The notes beneath the pieces were generated by a model that worked only from the letters and a program-made list of their open reading frames with translations, searched no databases and had not been told where the DNA came from. From contig NC_092571.1 of NCBI RefSeq assembly GCF_037975245.1, forward strand, positions 27,420,564 to 27,484,563: a DNA stretch of 64,000 nucleotides, in the 5' to 3' direction. The position numbers and the translations under genes are program-made. Shown here piece after piece: positions 11,316-23,132 of this stretch. Origin of the DNA: Apostichopus japonicus (Eukaryota; Echinodermata; Holothuroidea; Aspidochirotida; Stichopodidae). Within the stretch, counting starts at the first letter, position 1. Every line of letters starts with the position of its first letter.

Positions 11316-12639
11316 GGCATGACATCTTAGCACCTCCACAAGTGGTATAAGTACGCCATTAGTTGATATAAAACATATCTGCATAAAACATATATCATTC
11401 TGCATAACCATTAACTTTACTAGCTAACATAAGCCCACTTTACATCTCAATAAAACACAGGTTGGACCTTTTTGAATCTTGAGTACAACTACAATGCTGA
11501 TATTTTTATATGCTTTGCAATATTTTCAGGGATTCCATTCCATATCTGAATTATCATTCTCTTGTTTCAAATCTTGTATTGTGTAGCTAAACATAAGTGT
11601 GAATCGGCTTATGCACTTCTTTCTCTGTGGGAATCACAGCGGTCTCTCTTTATTTTTGTCCATTCAAACTAGAATATGGGAAACGAATGCGAAATTACAA
11701 CATTTTTCAGGAACAATTTACAAGTGGTAATTTTCATATCCCTTCAGCGCTTTGATCTGTGCCTGCGTTATACGTCTCTGAAAACATGGAAATTACAACC
11801 GGGACAATTGAAAGCAAAATAAGTACTGAACCCTGGTACCAGCGTTTGTTGGAGATACTTGTACACATACTGAAAGAACCTTTAAAACGCACTGGTATTT
11901 GAAATGCAATCTAATTTATTATTTGCTTATCGACAAACATCTATAAATATCGACAAATGTATTTTAATAAGCATGGCAAATACATGGTGATACACCCACC
12001 TTAAACACCCAGTCTGTCACGCCATACATTGGACATATCAATGAAATGCCAACGCGTTCAATAAAACAAACAAAAAACTACTTGTGTGAGCGCTGTCCAA
12101 CTACAGAACACTAATCCAGCTCATTTCGAAGGTCGCCATGTCTAATTTTCGAATAACTGATTCAGCAGTCTGAACGAGGAAGGGACATCAACAATGACGA
12201 CTTATACACAATGCAAAACCGGTTTATCTCTGAAAATGATCGTTCTGCATTTTGCACACTATTTCTTGAAAAACGTCACAAATCTGGCAATAACCGTTTT
12301 GACGAGAGGTTCTTTAGCTGCAAAGTAGTAAATTATAAAATTTCCATTTTAAACACTTGATACCAAGTACTAGTTTGCAAATTTCGCATAGTTTTCAAAT
12401 TCTGTACCGCTTAGTGCATCTGTTCACAACGGTGATGTACAGATAATTAAAGTTTGGTAATGTGATGTACCTTCTACGCTTAGGTAGATTTTCATTAACT
12501 AATGATACTCATTAATGTCACATGCAAAATAATTTTCCGTGATTGGCTATAGGTAAACTGAAAAAGAAGTTAGTAGTACAAACTGTAGACTCACTACTAT
12601 GTTTAACTCGTGTTTTTATAACATGTGCCCGATGGAGAC
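11316..12639. other. No gene recognised
   Basis: Unique-looking AT-rich DNA without a supported ORF, RNA gene or repeat. It separates two receptor relics. Confidence 0.4.
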
Positions 12640-12985
12640 GTAGAAAAATAACAACATTAATGACAACAACAATGATATTGATGATCAACGTCAAACATAT
12701 TGCTAGACTGGTTGCAAAGTAAGAAATTGGTGACTAATGGATTGTGCTGTTGATGAGATGACTATGTATCCATAGTAACCAACATATTGCATATACATTG
12801 AATAGGCAGTATACGTAATATTATGAGTTATTGTGAGAAATTGTTCGTGTTAATATCATAGTTCTAGTTCACTTAGTACATTATTGCAACACCTTATTTC
12901 TGACATAACTGAACTTGATTCTGGATAGAGTTAATGCGACAGAGAATAAAGGGAGAAGTATAATAGGCTAACTTATATCAAATGA
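12640..12985 (-). pseudogene. Relic of an Ig receptor (third Ig domain and membrane helix)
   Basis: On the minus strand, the stretch around 12770-12800 matches the 'catagtaaccaa...ttgtatat' codons of the GYYGDRN region of intact copies. The stretch around 12925-12960 matches the 'cgacagagaataaagggaga' codons of the FLPLFSVT region. About 12650-12710 encodes a membrane-like segment similar to that at 15601-15720. Frames are broken throughout. Confidence 0.6.
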
Positions 12986-15392
12986 TTTCGGAACAGACGG
13001 TGTGTCAAAGACGAAGATGAAAAAAGAATAAATAGGATCTATCATACAAATAAACCCTATCATGTGTGGCTCATAATAACAAATACTTTAAGTCTTTAGC
13101 TGTAATGACTAGATAAAAGGTTATTTAATGCATTTCGTATCATGACGTACATGAGCTGATTATATTAATTACATTTTTTTTTATCACTAGTCTTGTGTTA
13201 TGTTAAGAAATGTTAGTTTCTTCGGAAACGTCGGTTAAATTTCCAGGTTGTGACCGTGCGGAATTATGGAACTTTTAAACTGGTGATGTTAAATCGACAA
13301 ACGGAGTCATGATACCACATGCAACATTTCTATTTCGAGTTCACCCACGTTATTCTATTGACCGAGGTGTTTACGTATGCATATTAGCAAAAGACGTTTC
13401 AGTCTTTTCAATATGTTAAGGAAGATGTTAAAACGAAGGGAACAAATAGAAAGCTTGATTTCAGTGATTATTTCTCCATAGTTTATTTTTGTTGAATTCA
13501 ATGCATCATAGACTTTGTGCTCGTATGAATTATTGAACGCAATATATTTGTTTAGTAGCGTTTTGATCCTAAAATCAAGTGTTCAACTTCAATCTTGGTC
13601 TTGCTCTAAATGAAGAGTTGACAATAATGTACATTATTTACTTGACATGACATTTCTTTCAGTTCAAACTTCCTGGTCAAATTGTCTTTCAGTGTTGATG
13701 TTTATGTTTAAATTTGTAACGACTCAAGCAAACACTTCAAAGACTGGTCTGGGTAAGAGTTGTACTTGCTTTAATGTAGCATTGCTAAATTAGTTTCAGG
13801 AAATGCTTTTCACGATAAAATAATCGAAACTGAAAATGTACATACTTTAAAGGCATTTAGTATACGCACAAAGCCTACGTGTAATCAGAACATAATAGTT
13901 GTGGTTGCTTTGTGATTTACTTTCCATGAAAAGATGACATCAGACAAACTGTTAGACATGACATGTCATAGTTCATGGAATAACTTTTTCTGTGTTGAGA
14001 GTATTCATCATTCAGGGATAATCTCAACAACCAATGCACAAATTTTGTTATTAGCATAATCAGAACAGGGAGGAGTTGAACAAAGAAGAGATTAATGATC
14101 ACCTTACTTTCTACAGTGGATATACTTATTTCTATCATAAACGTAAATTAAAATCAAGCGAGGATTAGAAAAGCAAGTGTTGACTTATGTACTACTGTAG
14201 ATACATGTACAAATTATTGAGCATATTACATATAGCGATCATGTTTGTGATGGCGAAAGTAAACTACATGAGTACGCCGTGTATAAAAGTATGCATATTC
14301 TGAGTTATCCACATATCATCTCAACACTCCTAATGTCGAGATTTTCTTTCGATTTGACTTTGCAACAAACGACAGGGTCACTTCACAGTATTACCTGATT
14401 AGGTGTTCAACGCTCATTAGTGTGTAATGCTTGGTAACTGATGTTAGCAAGAAATGCTTTTCCATGAAAAAAAAACGACGCTGTGTTAATCTATTTTGTA
14501 GCAAATTTATCAACATCATATGAGTTGTGGAGTGTATTACATGATTTCCCTTCACGTACTGTGTAACAAAGCCAGGACGTTTATATATAATATAAATAAT
14601 ATTTTATTTATATGTAGTAGCCAAGTCATATATTGCAATTCATTACTATATATTATATACTATGTATCATTCAGTCTGGCAGTCGGCCGCGCGTGGCAGT
14701 TCGCATTTGCCTAGTTCCAACAAAAGGAACCGAGGGGAAATTAAGTAGTTGTTGTCATGTTTCAACGGGTCATAACAAAAGGAGCGAAATCGTCAAGTTA
14801 AATTATGCCACACAGGCTCTCCTCACCGAGCATGGTGGCGCTGACAAACGGACTATAGCATCCAGAGTTAATCACAGCAATGGTCACCCCCGCAGTATAC
14901 ATCGCAGATGTGTTATTTGTTACCTTCAGGACAACTCGTCCACATATTGGTATTTAGGTATAGGAATGTAACAGCTTCCATTCCTATTTTATTTCTATCT
15001 CGATTAGAGTGTTCACATTTTCTGTATATATTAGGTGACATGAATTTCTTAAAAGTATGCATCAATGATCAGTTTGGAACCAAATGCTTTGTTAAACACA
15101 TGTTATCTTAGTTTAACTGCGCTCGAATCGTTTGCTGTATTTATAAGTAGTATTCTGTTGTAAGACGCCGTTCAGCTTCCTAACACAAATATCGCGTTGA
15201 AGGAACGGATGTATTCAGACTTATACCACCAAAGTGGAATGTATTTTGTTTTGATGAAAAATTATACAAACGTACACCTTCAGTGATTGACTGTTTTCTG
15301 GGGTAAAGATAACTTGACAATTAGTTCTATGAGTACAGTATTCCTCATAATTACACACACACACAACACATGTAACGAATCAAATACAAACA
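12986..15392. repeat. Duplicated receptor-gene flank (copy 2)
   Basis: From about 13500 onward this matches 2100-3739 and then 4380-4960, and it ends at the 3' side of a receptor fragment. It includes the empty site of the 3740-4371 MITE. No gene is recognised. The ORFs around 14520-15110 are not conserved in the paralogous flanks. Confidence 0.6.
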
Positions 15393-15720
15393 TTAACGAT
15401 GAAGAATTACCTTTGAGAGTAACGAATACTCATTAATAACATCATAATACTGTTCATCGTCTTGTAAAGGTTCACAGGGAGAGAGATAATTACCACTGTC
15501 ATATGTAACTGAAGATGAATTTATGTTCACATAGTTCTCTGTTTGAAGAATTCCCGGTAAAACGTCTACGGAAGCATCATCCACTTGAATTGTATCCTTG
15601 TTTTTTTAGAAATTTGTCACATAAACGCGACTGTGAAGAAACACAACAGCAACACAAGTAACAACCATGATGATGATCACCAAGGTCAAATAAATTGCTA
15701 GTTTGGTTACTTGGAAAGAC
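15393..15720 (-). pseudogene. Receptor membrane helix and tyrosine tail fragment
   Basis: In one frame the minus strand encodes a helix (KLAIYLTLVIIIMVV...), a short basic stretch, an in-frame TAA, then a tail with ENYVNINSS, TYDSGNYLSP and EQYYDV. These match the tail of the gene at 4971-6296. The Ig domains are absent upstream. The premature stop between helix and tail and the missing ectodomain mark it as a broken copy. Confidence 0.75.
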
Positions 15721-15917
15721 AGTGGTGAATATGTTATAAGTGCTGTTAATGCGATTACTCTCTCTTTATAGTTTTCGATGATGCTTTAAATAAACCGTGG
15801 ACAAATGAACACAGGTATTTTGGTTACATCAACTGCAATCCTATTTTGTGCAATACGTTGTTATAAATTCTTTCATTTCCATTTTAGCTACTTTAACCAA
15901 CAAGGAAGCTAAGAAAT

Positions 15918-16022
15918 TTACTTATCTTGTCTTGAGGTGTACGGTAAGACCACATTCTTCTTAGCTTTCCTTTCCGAATCTTTCAAAGTAATGTTAAAAG
16001 TCAGGTTGGCTGTTGGATCAGT
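15918..16022 (-). CDS. ELP5: ELP5 C-terminal exon
   Basis: The acceptor (T-run and TAG) ends at 16023. The frame reads 34 codons (TDPTANLTFNITLKDSERKA...TSRQDK) to a TAA at 15918. The last bases could also form a weak donor (GTAAAT from 15921), so a further acidic C-terminal exon might exist. None was found downstream. Confidence 0.8.
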   Translation of the reverse strand, partial: TDPTANLTFNITLKDSERKAKKNVVLPYTSRQDK

Positions 16023-18490
16023 CTAAAAAAAGTAAATTAACTTTGAAAATTACTAAAACAATATGCATACAGCTGATCCTACCGTAATATTTGAAAGGTC
16101 ATCAGCATGAAAAAATTAATAAAACAAACCTGTGTCTCATGACACTATAATCATTTAGGATCATTGTTATGAGTTTTATACCATTTAAAATTTGTCTAAA
16201 GCATTTAAAATTTGTAAAAGACAGGAAAGGGAAAGAAGGGGGTGGGTGGAGAAAAGGGAGGGATGGAGGAGCGTAGGGCATATGGTGACAGTGATACTGT
16301 ACTTCTGAAGTTCAATTCAGTTAATAAAGTATCTTATCTGAGGACACTTACCTGAACTTCTTAAAATGGAGTTGATGCTTGCTGACCAACTTGCAGCACT
16401 GAACAAACAAGAAATCTGTCATTTACTGTGTAGGATTCTTTCTAACAAAAAAGATATTAAATGAAAAGTGAAAACAGTAGCATTACAGAAATCATATTCT
16501 CGGTCTCAAAACTCAACAAGCAATGACAAAATGTACAGCAATAGTACAGCAATATATTCATGATTGCAATACACATGCTATTACTACAATAACGTACAGG
16601 ATCATAACAACAGAACAGCGATTTGTAACTAAATTATCAATACTTATCAAGCAACAAAATGCAGTAGCACATCCCGATACTTCCTGTTCACAACACACAG
16701 ACATGAATACAGTGGTGTCAAGGGCCAGTTAAGGCTGCAGTAGTCCCCCTTTTGAAGATTTCATATTTCCCCACTTATTAAGAACAAGAGCATCAATGAT
16801 GCAGTATCTCAATACTGGAAGTTCTAATTTCGATTCCTAATTTCATATCTTTGCTCTGTCTCTACAATTATCAATATCAATCATGGTACAACAAATATAG
16901 AACTAGCATTTACACTACTTTGCCACGAAGTCTCTGCAGGTTACACTTCATCCTGTGAGTGTTGCCTTTGGCGTCATTGCCTGTTTGTCGTTGCAAGGTT
17001 TAGTAATGTCATAGAATATTTGAGAACTTGTTTTTTATGTGGTATCCTTCATCTTGGGTCAGTCTCTTGGGTTGGACTTTTTGGTCATATAGTTTGACGT
17101 CAATGACAACGACCAAAATAGAAGTGGCGAACAACTCGACCATATTCTAGATGCCCGCCTAATTAAGAAAGCTAGGCCTATCGACCTATGTTACTGTAGA
17201 CTGTAGTGGTGACTACCATCAAAACTGTGTCCACTTCCAAGTAGCGTTCAAACGATTATGCATAACAGAAAATAGATGTCTCAGAGCATTCAGTGTTTTC
17301 TCTGTATGTATGTCTGCATGTATTAAGCCCAGCACACAGACACTCTGAATCTCTGTCAAAGAAGATAGAGAGAATATTAAAACAGTTGGTGTGATTAAAG
17401 TCTGCAACAGATTGTCAAGCCGTCTAAACATTCACACCTGATTAGATAATGGATTTACCATCAGTATATCTACTGTATAAGAGACATGTACTATGTATGC
17501 TGTTTCTAACTATTTGTCTGCATGTTATCTACAGGTTTTTAATCATTTCACCTAACATAGAAATTTCAACCAACATTTTATAGCAATAAACATTGCTTCT
17601 TTGTGCGACTTTTGTAGACTACTGAAGATGCAATTGTGATACTAACTGTATATTTTTGTTAGTGTTGCTACAGCAAATGGCAAAGTAATCCATATCAGAA
17701 GGCTTGGTGTTTACAATTCCCAAAGAATCAAGGGCCAATTATAGTGTATAATTTGTGAAAAGTTAGCAAAGAGAAATAGAAGATGTTGCACATAGAAGGC
17801 ATGTCCTACACATGTGGTAAAACTATTCAAAACATGGTGAAAAGCAACAAGTCATGGTAATTGTCATACAAGGAATGCATTTTACATGAAACATAAAAGG
17901 TAATGAAAGACAACCGTTTATAGAATGAGCAAAGCTTCTGAAAATATACACCTTTGGTAACAAACATATGTATGTACTTGTTGTAAACTTATTATTAAAG
18001 TAGCAAGATAAGAACAAAATTCCATATATTCCCTAGAGTATTTAGACTTTTTACCTGGAATACCTATGGTAGCATGTAAGAGAGACCATGTAGATATGGA
18101 AATGACAGAGTAAGTCTGATATGACAGGAACGAACTGATGGCATCAACTACTACAGCAATCTTTGAGGATGATGAGGCCCTTGGTGTGGACCAGACCCCC
18201 GAGAAGAGATCTTCATCTGAATTAACTCTCAAAGTGTCATCTCCAGAAACATTCCTTCAGAATAGCATTGAAGCAAAAAAAAAAATTCAAACATTTCACT
18301 TACTGGTGATTGTTAAAACTTCATGAATGCAAAGGTTACGATTATCATCGAACTTTTTTGTGTCACTTACCATCCAAGGTGGTTTGTCCAGTAGTCATGA
18401 ACAACTACTTTGCTGAAGGCTTCAGGTTGAAAGAATTTCTTTACTTCATCTGGGTCAACTTCGGATATTATAACGTGAATTTCATCCACT
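15918..18490 (-). CDS. ELP5: Elongator complex protein 5 (split gene, exons 2 to last recognised)
   Basis: ELP5 pairs with ELP4 and ELP6 as part of the Elongator accessory subcomplex, which is needed for wobble-uridine modification of tRNA. Four blocks match the family in order. They are VDEIHVIISEVDPDEV...VVHDYWTNHLGW (18371-18490); KIAVVVDAISSFL...TWSLLHATI (18055-18254); VCVLGLIHADIHTEKTLNAL (17352 downward); and TDPTANLTFNITL...NVVLPY (15918-16022). Borders follow GT-AG, and the phases join exactly between the first three blocks. The usual acidic C-terminus ending in DDDLDI was not found. The human neighbourhood is not evident. Recognition is from remembered family sequence, but the order and phase agreement are strong. 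Confidence 0.85.
16023..17218. other. ELP5 intronic region, otherwise unassigned
   Basis: Apart from the small exon candidate, I see no supported feature. The exon carrying the family's segment between the LGLIHADIH block and the C-terminal block should lie here and was not identified with confidence. Confidence 0.35.
16352..16398 (-). CDS. ELP5: Possible small ELP5 exon with an in-frame stop
   Basis: A 47-nt segment bounded by a good acceptor (TTGTTTGTTCAG, ending 16399) and a consensus donor (GTAAGTG from 16351). In the phase required by the next exon it reads LQVGQQASTPF, then TAA, then EVQ. The amino-acid context fits the family, but the stop does not. Either this exon is not used, or the gene copy is defective, or the base is an error. 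Confidence 0.4.
17219..17352 (-). CDS. ELP5: ELP5 exon 4 (3' border uncertain)
   Basis: The acceptor TTCTTTGACAG ends at 17353. Its phase accepts the single base left by exon 3. It encodes SVCVLGLIHADIHTEK, the family's 'VLGLLHEELH' block. The frame runs to a TGA at 17219, and the true donor inside this stretch was not identified. Confidence 0.75.
18055..18254 (-). CDS. ELP5: ELP5 exon 3
   Basis: A 200-nt exon. The acceptor ...TCTGAAG ends at 18255 after a T-run, and the donor GTAAAAAG starts at 18054. It completes the tryptophan codon of exon 2 and contains the central strand-turn-helix block (IAVVVDAISSFLSYQ) typical of the RecA-like ELP4/5/6 fold. Confidence 0.82.
18371..18490 (-). CDS. 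ELP5: ELP5 exon 2
   Basis: A 120-nt exon. The acceptor TTGTCATTACAG precedes 18490 and the donor GTAAGTG starts at 18370. It reads with one base completing the previous codon, 39 codons, and two bases left over. It holds the N-terminal block with the VHDYW motif. Confidence 0.85.
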
Positions 18491-18539
18491 CTGTAATGAC
18501 AACAATAGTCTTGCTGTCATTTTAGTAAGTAGTTCATTT

Positions 18540-19030
18540 TTACGTCTTTACTGTACTAAACACCGCCGCACGTCTCGTTACTAGAACTCGGAAGTATGAT
18601 CACATTACCCCTACCATGATCGAACTCCGCTGGCTCCCGATACGTGAACGAATCAATTAGAAACTACTTCTGATGGTTTCCAAATGTATGCACAATGTAG
18701 GATCAAGTTACCTCACCACCAACTGGTTTCAGCTCCGACCATCATCCACACGCTCACTTCGCTCTAATTCATCGCTGATGTTACTCATCCCTAGAGTGAA
18801 AACACAGACTTACGGCTTGAGAACGTTTGCATTCAGTGCACCGTGCATATGGAACTCACTTCCAGAACATGTAAAAATGTGCAATACTGTGAACGGTTTA
18901 AAATCAGCTCTCAAAACGTATCTTTTCACCAAAGGATATATGTTATAATTGGTATTATTTTGTTAAGTGCTACGAGAATTATTACATAGTTTGTTTGGCG
19001 CTATATAAACATTATGTATTATTATTAGTA
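18540..19030 (+). mobile_element. 3' end of a CR1/L2-like LINE
   Basis: The plus strand reads an RT C-terminal tail in broken frames: AARLVTRTRKYDHITP, ELRWLPIRERI, RPSSTRSLRSN, YGLRTFAFSAPCIWNSLP, LKSALKTYLF. This is the standard C-terminus of CR1/L2-type ORF2 proteins. It ends in 'TTTGGCGCTATATAAA' and ATT repeats, a common 3' terminus of such elements. An in-frame TAG replaces a residue after RIN. It lies in or just upstream of ELP5 sequence. Confidence 0.85.
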
Positions 19031-20989
19031 ATACATCATGTACTGTACTTGTGTCTGTATCAGGTTTCAATCTCAACCCTGCTACATTGGCTATTGTCAT
19101 TTACAGAAAATGTCAACACAAATGGTAAAAAAACTCTTTTACTTAATTTCTTACAGCCTGGACAAGATTTAACCATAGCAGCAGGGTTAATAAGCTAGAA
19201 ATGAACATTTGACTATTTACTGATTCACACATCTAAAGCAGGATTCTCATAAAACATATATATGCGAGGTTGTTGCCAAGTATACAGATTTTCGATTGTT
19301 CACCAAGAATCTTGCATACAAACACAGTATATAGTGGTATCACTTTTAAGTGTCAATGGTTCACAAAGACTATCGTTAAATCTTGCAGTATGATCAGACA
19401 TACTTTGATAGTGATTTGTTCAATAAAGTAGGATAGTACTGTACTCTTTCTGTAATTCATATGCAATGTGTGAGGAGCGTAGTTTAGTATACCATTTATA
19501 GTTAGCTTGATAACTTTACAAGGTTTCTTTTGCGATATTAGACTAAGTAGTACAGTACTGTACTAGCAAGGCTGCACAGGGATTTATCCCTATACTTGGC
19601 CTTTGACACACTGCAACGCCATTGTTATCAACTGCTCACTTTCACTTGATCATACGTAAATGTACGGATTTATCCCTATACACGACCTTTGACACACTGC
19701 AACGCCATTGTTATCAACTGCTCACTTTCACTTGATTATAACATACGTAAATGTACTGTTCTCAATTATTGCTTAGACTTTGAGAAAGGTGCTGGTACTA
19801 TCATGCTATATTACAAATTCTATGAAAAAATTGTTATTAGGATTTTAAAACGTGTCCTATGGAAGAACATCTCAACCTTTGGTTTGAAATGTTTGAAAGT
19901 TGACCTGAGGGTTACAATTCATTGACATTTTTCGTGCAAAGAGAGTGCTACAGTAAGTCTTGTCAATTTGTCTGGTGGTGAGGAGGATGGGGGGGGGGGT
20001 TGCCTTTGTCACTGCCCGAGGGGACACACTGTCTTTTCGTTGCCCCAGAGCCCAGATTACTGTCAGTCACCAAAAGGCATTTTACCTTTGAATGCAAGTT
20101 GCTTTTATGTGCAGTAGAAAAATTGTACTTTCATTATTTGGATTTTTACTTCAAAACTGCAGTTAAAGTAAACATGAATTTCCTTTCTGAAAAAAATATC
20201 AGCACAAGTTTGTACTTTATACTCCGGTCCCAACTAATGTTATCAGAAACAAGATTAGATATTATTTTACTGTAAAACTTGTGTGATGTTGTTCCAATTT
20301 ATGCAGCAAAAGTTATGCAATAAATTACCGTGGCTTGAACCCACAATGTTCTATTTGGCGATCAATCCTCCAAAAGCTGCTCTAAAGAACTAACATATGT
20401 ACCTTGGAAATCAAAAGCATCTACTCTAGGACATGTCATATATTATGTACAAGTTTCCTATGTTAAAAATTCCTCATTTAACATTTGTGATGAAAGCAAC
20501 AAGTCAATAGTACATAGTTTCTAAGACAACAATGACAGCTTCCTACCATAAGTATATTTCTATTCAGATATGAAAAAGGGCTGATGTTATGATTTTTGTT
20601 TCAATTTGCATATAATAACATATAGCATATATATTATCGGCTATTATAGGCGTTCTTATACATTATACGACTTGTAACCGTCATTGCGGAAGCCCATTGT
20701 CAATTTTTTCCATCAATGTCACAATCGCTGGTTGCGCATGTTGTTTATGAGATAAACCAATGTCTGGAAAGTTTCAAATTGTCAGTATTCCACAACATAC
20801 TGAAGGAGTTGATGTGTTAATGTGTAGTGTTGTACATTTTCACAATTGGCCTCCCTTAGTTAGTTCCATATTGCCCCCCCCCCCCTCAATAGAGCACCAT
20901 ACATAGAGACAGGGTTCCTCTCAGAGAAGTTTTATGAACAGGATGTGAGTTATCCTGACAGGTTCCCTCCTGTTACCAAGCTTTACCCC
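19031..20989. other. Mostly unassigned, with an 86-bp tandem duplication
   Basis: The only clear structure is the direct repeat at 19581-19755. G- and C-runs occur at 19989-19999 and 20874-20885. Short ORFs have no recognisable content. Confidence 0.4.
19581..19755. repeat. Tandem duplication, period about 86 bp
   Basis: Two copies start at 19581 and 19667 with 'gatttatccctata' and share 'tttgacacactgcaacgcca' and 'caactgctcactttcacttg'. Nearly identical, so recent. Confidence 0.9.
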
Positions 20990-23127
20990 GGGCAGGTCCA
21001 ATTTATTGTATCCCTAGAAGCCAATTTTCAAACTTTACTGAAGCACCCTAAATGTGGTGTCATGTTAAAGCTGAATTATTCAAGTTTCAGATTTTTATAT
21101 ATTTTTTTAATTTGTTGCCTATTCAAACAATTACAGCCAGCTAATTTGCATGAATTCAAATTGCAGTGTGACGTACGGGACATTTGGAATCCTATTTCCC
21201 TGCCGGCAATATGAGCTAATTGAATTTAAGTTATGTGGGACATAATACACCCTTCCTTCCAAAAGTTTTGACATATTATGTTTGGGAGTTCATCAATAAA
21301 ATATGCTAATTAGCTAGTGTCCAAATACCGATGTCCCGTACTTCACAATTTTCAGCACCCTTTTTCAAGTCTTGATATGGAGGAACAACTTTTTTTATGT
21401 GATATTCTATAAAATTGTAATTATGAACATTGCCCAACAAAATCCATCCCCAAAAAATGGAAATAATATTCACTGCAAATCTAAATATCAAATTAAAAAA
21501 TGTGACGTACAGAACAAAATGTGACGTACGGGACATAGTGTGGGGGAAACCCTGTATTTATACATAATAAACATGCATGGGCTCCAATGGTGACTTCTAC
21601 TGGAACCTTCCAATGCTTAAAAATTTAGTTTGTTGAAAGGCGGTAGTTGCAACTTATAATCCCTGCATGCCTGAAGAGCATATCATGGCACCAAATAAAC
21701 TATTGTCTGATGACCACCAACAGCCCAGCTGTTGTTCAATAAACTATCGGGAAGTCAATTGTGTGTGTGTGTGGGAGTTACTTGTTGGAAAATGGTATGC
21801 CGCTTACTTTTAGAGGTACTGTACGAGTACTGGTATATTGGTATAGCCTCTCGGGTAAATGAAGCAAATGGGAAGGTGGAGCTAAGCTTCCTCGAGCAAG
21901 GACAAATTGGCAAGAACATCAGCAGTGTCAAGTCGGACATCCAAACAGTCATCACAAGAGCTATATTCTACAAGTTGCAGGAAGCGCCAACTCCGATATC
22001 AGCTTCCAGATCATCAACATTAACATTGAATGAGGACGACTTCAAGAATGTGGAGTTTGCATTTAAACATTACGTAGGTCTTTTGTGTAGTGTGACTACC
22101 ATGACTGTGCAACAATGTTCTTGTGTCCTGAACTTAGATAATAGACATTGAGACTTTTAGTTACAAGTGTAGAGTTTCGCTCGCCCAAGTTTTGCAGAGG
22201 ACAATCACTCATGAGTTTGTTCAATAACCAGTATTAGGTCTATAGAGTTTTCTTTGTTGTACTAGTTTCATAGATAGACATAACGTGGACGTTGCTGTGG
22301 ATATTTTGGTATGATTTGAATGGGATGGATCATATTTCAACTTCAGGGTCAATAGTGGGGAATATGATACAGTGTTGTACAGTATATACCAAAACAGTTT
22401 TGCACCAACACTTTGCATCTTGAATCATTTGTGGTCTAACTAAGCTAGAATTGATGTTATGGGAATTTGATGTAAGTGTAGAGTAGATTAATACTTTACG
22501 CACTCCATGTTTATGAAGTGGAATGATCTCACAAGTACAGTCACTGCTCTTTTCCGTATCCCCGAAAGAAGAAAATATGGCATGCAATTACCAATGACAT
22601 TGTTCTGGCATATCCAAATTAATGTTTTTATGTAGAAATCACCTTTTCATGGTATATTCAGGAATACAAATATGAGTTTTCATAGTCAATTTGTATATGG
22701 ACAAATTGTCCCGTACGTCACATGTCCCATACGTCACAGGACATTTTCATTTGTGTAATCACTGTACTGAAACCGCTTCATATTTTTTTCTAATATGTTA
22801 CAGCTGAGCCCTTGGAAGGTTATGCTATTCACTAGTTATAACAGCGTGATCACTGCACTCCTAATTTCAGAGGGGTTTCAGCTTTGCTCTAAATAGTAAA
22901 AAAAAAAAAAAATATTTGTGGTCCCGTACGTCACACATTTTAATTAGGATGGGACCTAATTAAAGCAAGTGTCGGAAATCTTTATGAGTTTGTAATAAAG
23001 TAGCAGCAATAAAATATATGAAAACCTGAAAAAGTTTCTGGAAAATAGATTTTTTTTATAACTTTTAGACACATTTAAGTCTCTGAAATGTCCAGTACGT
23101 CACAGTGCAAATAACTTGGACCTGCCC
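20990..23127. mobile_element. Candidate 2.1 kb TIR transposon with repeated 15-bp motif
   Basis: Ends form a perfect 12-bp inverted repeat, GGGCAGGTCCAA, flanked by 5-bp direct repeats ACCCC (20985-20989 and 23128-23132). Inside lie eight exact or near copies of GTGACGTACGGGACA. They start at 21168, 21332 (reverse), 21502, 21521, 22707 (reverse), 22723 (reverse), 22920 (reverse) and 23089 (reverse). They cluster in the two end regions and are absent from the middle, as expected for transposase-binding subterminal repeats. No intact transposase is visible. The superfamily is undecided, since a 5-bp duplication with G-start TIRs fits no superfamily I can name with confidence. Confidence 0.65.
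21831..22083 (+). CDS. Exon-like ORF inside the 2.1 kb element
   Basis: The plus strand encodes EYWYIGIASRVNEANGKVELSFLEQG... followed by ...LQEAPTPISASRSSTLTLNEDDFKNVEFAFKHYV. The pattern (Y-IG, a VE-SFL strand pair, then a 'PTP-SR-L-' tail) recalls, from memory only, the C-terminal region of poorly characterised transposon-linked proteins of invertebrates. Frame composition is protein-like, unlike its surroundings. No start codon context or catalytic motif is seen. It may be a surviving fragment of the element's own protein. Confidence 0.35.
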
Positions 23128-23132
23128 ACCCC

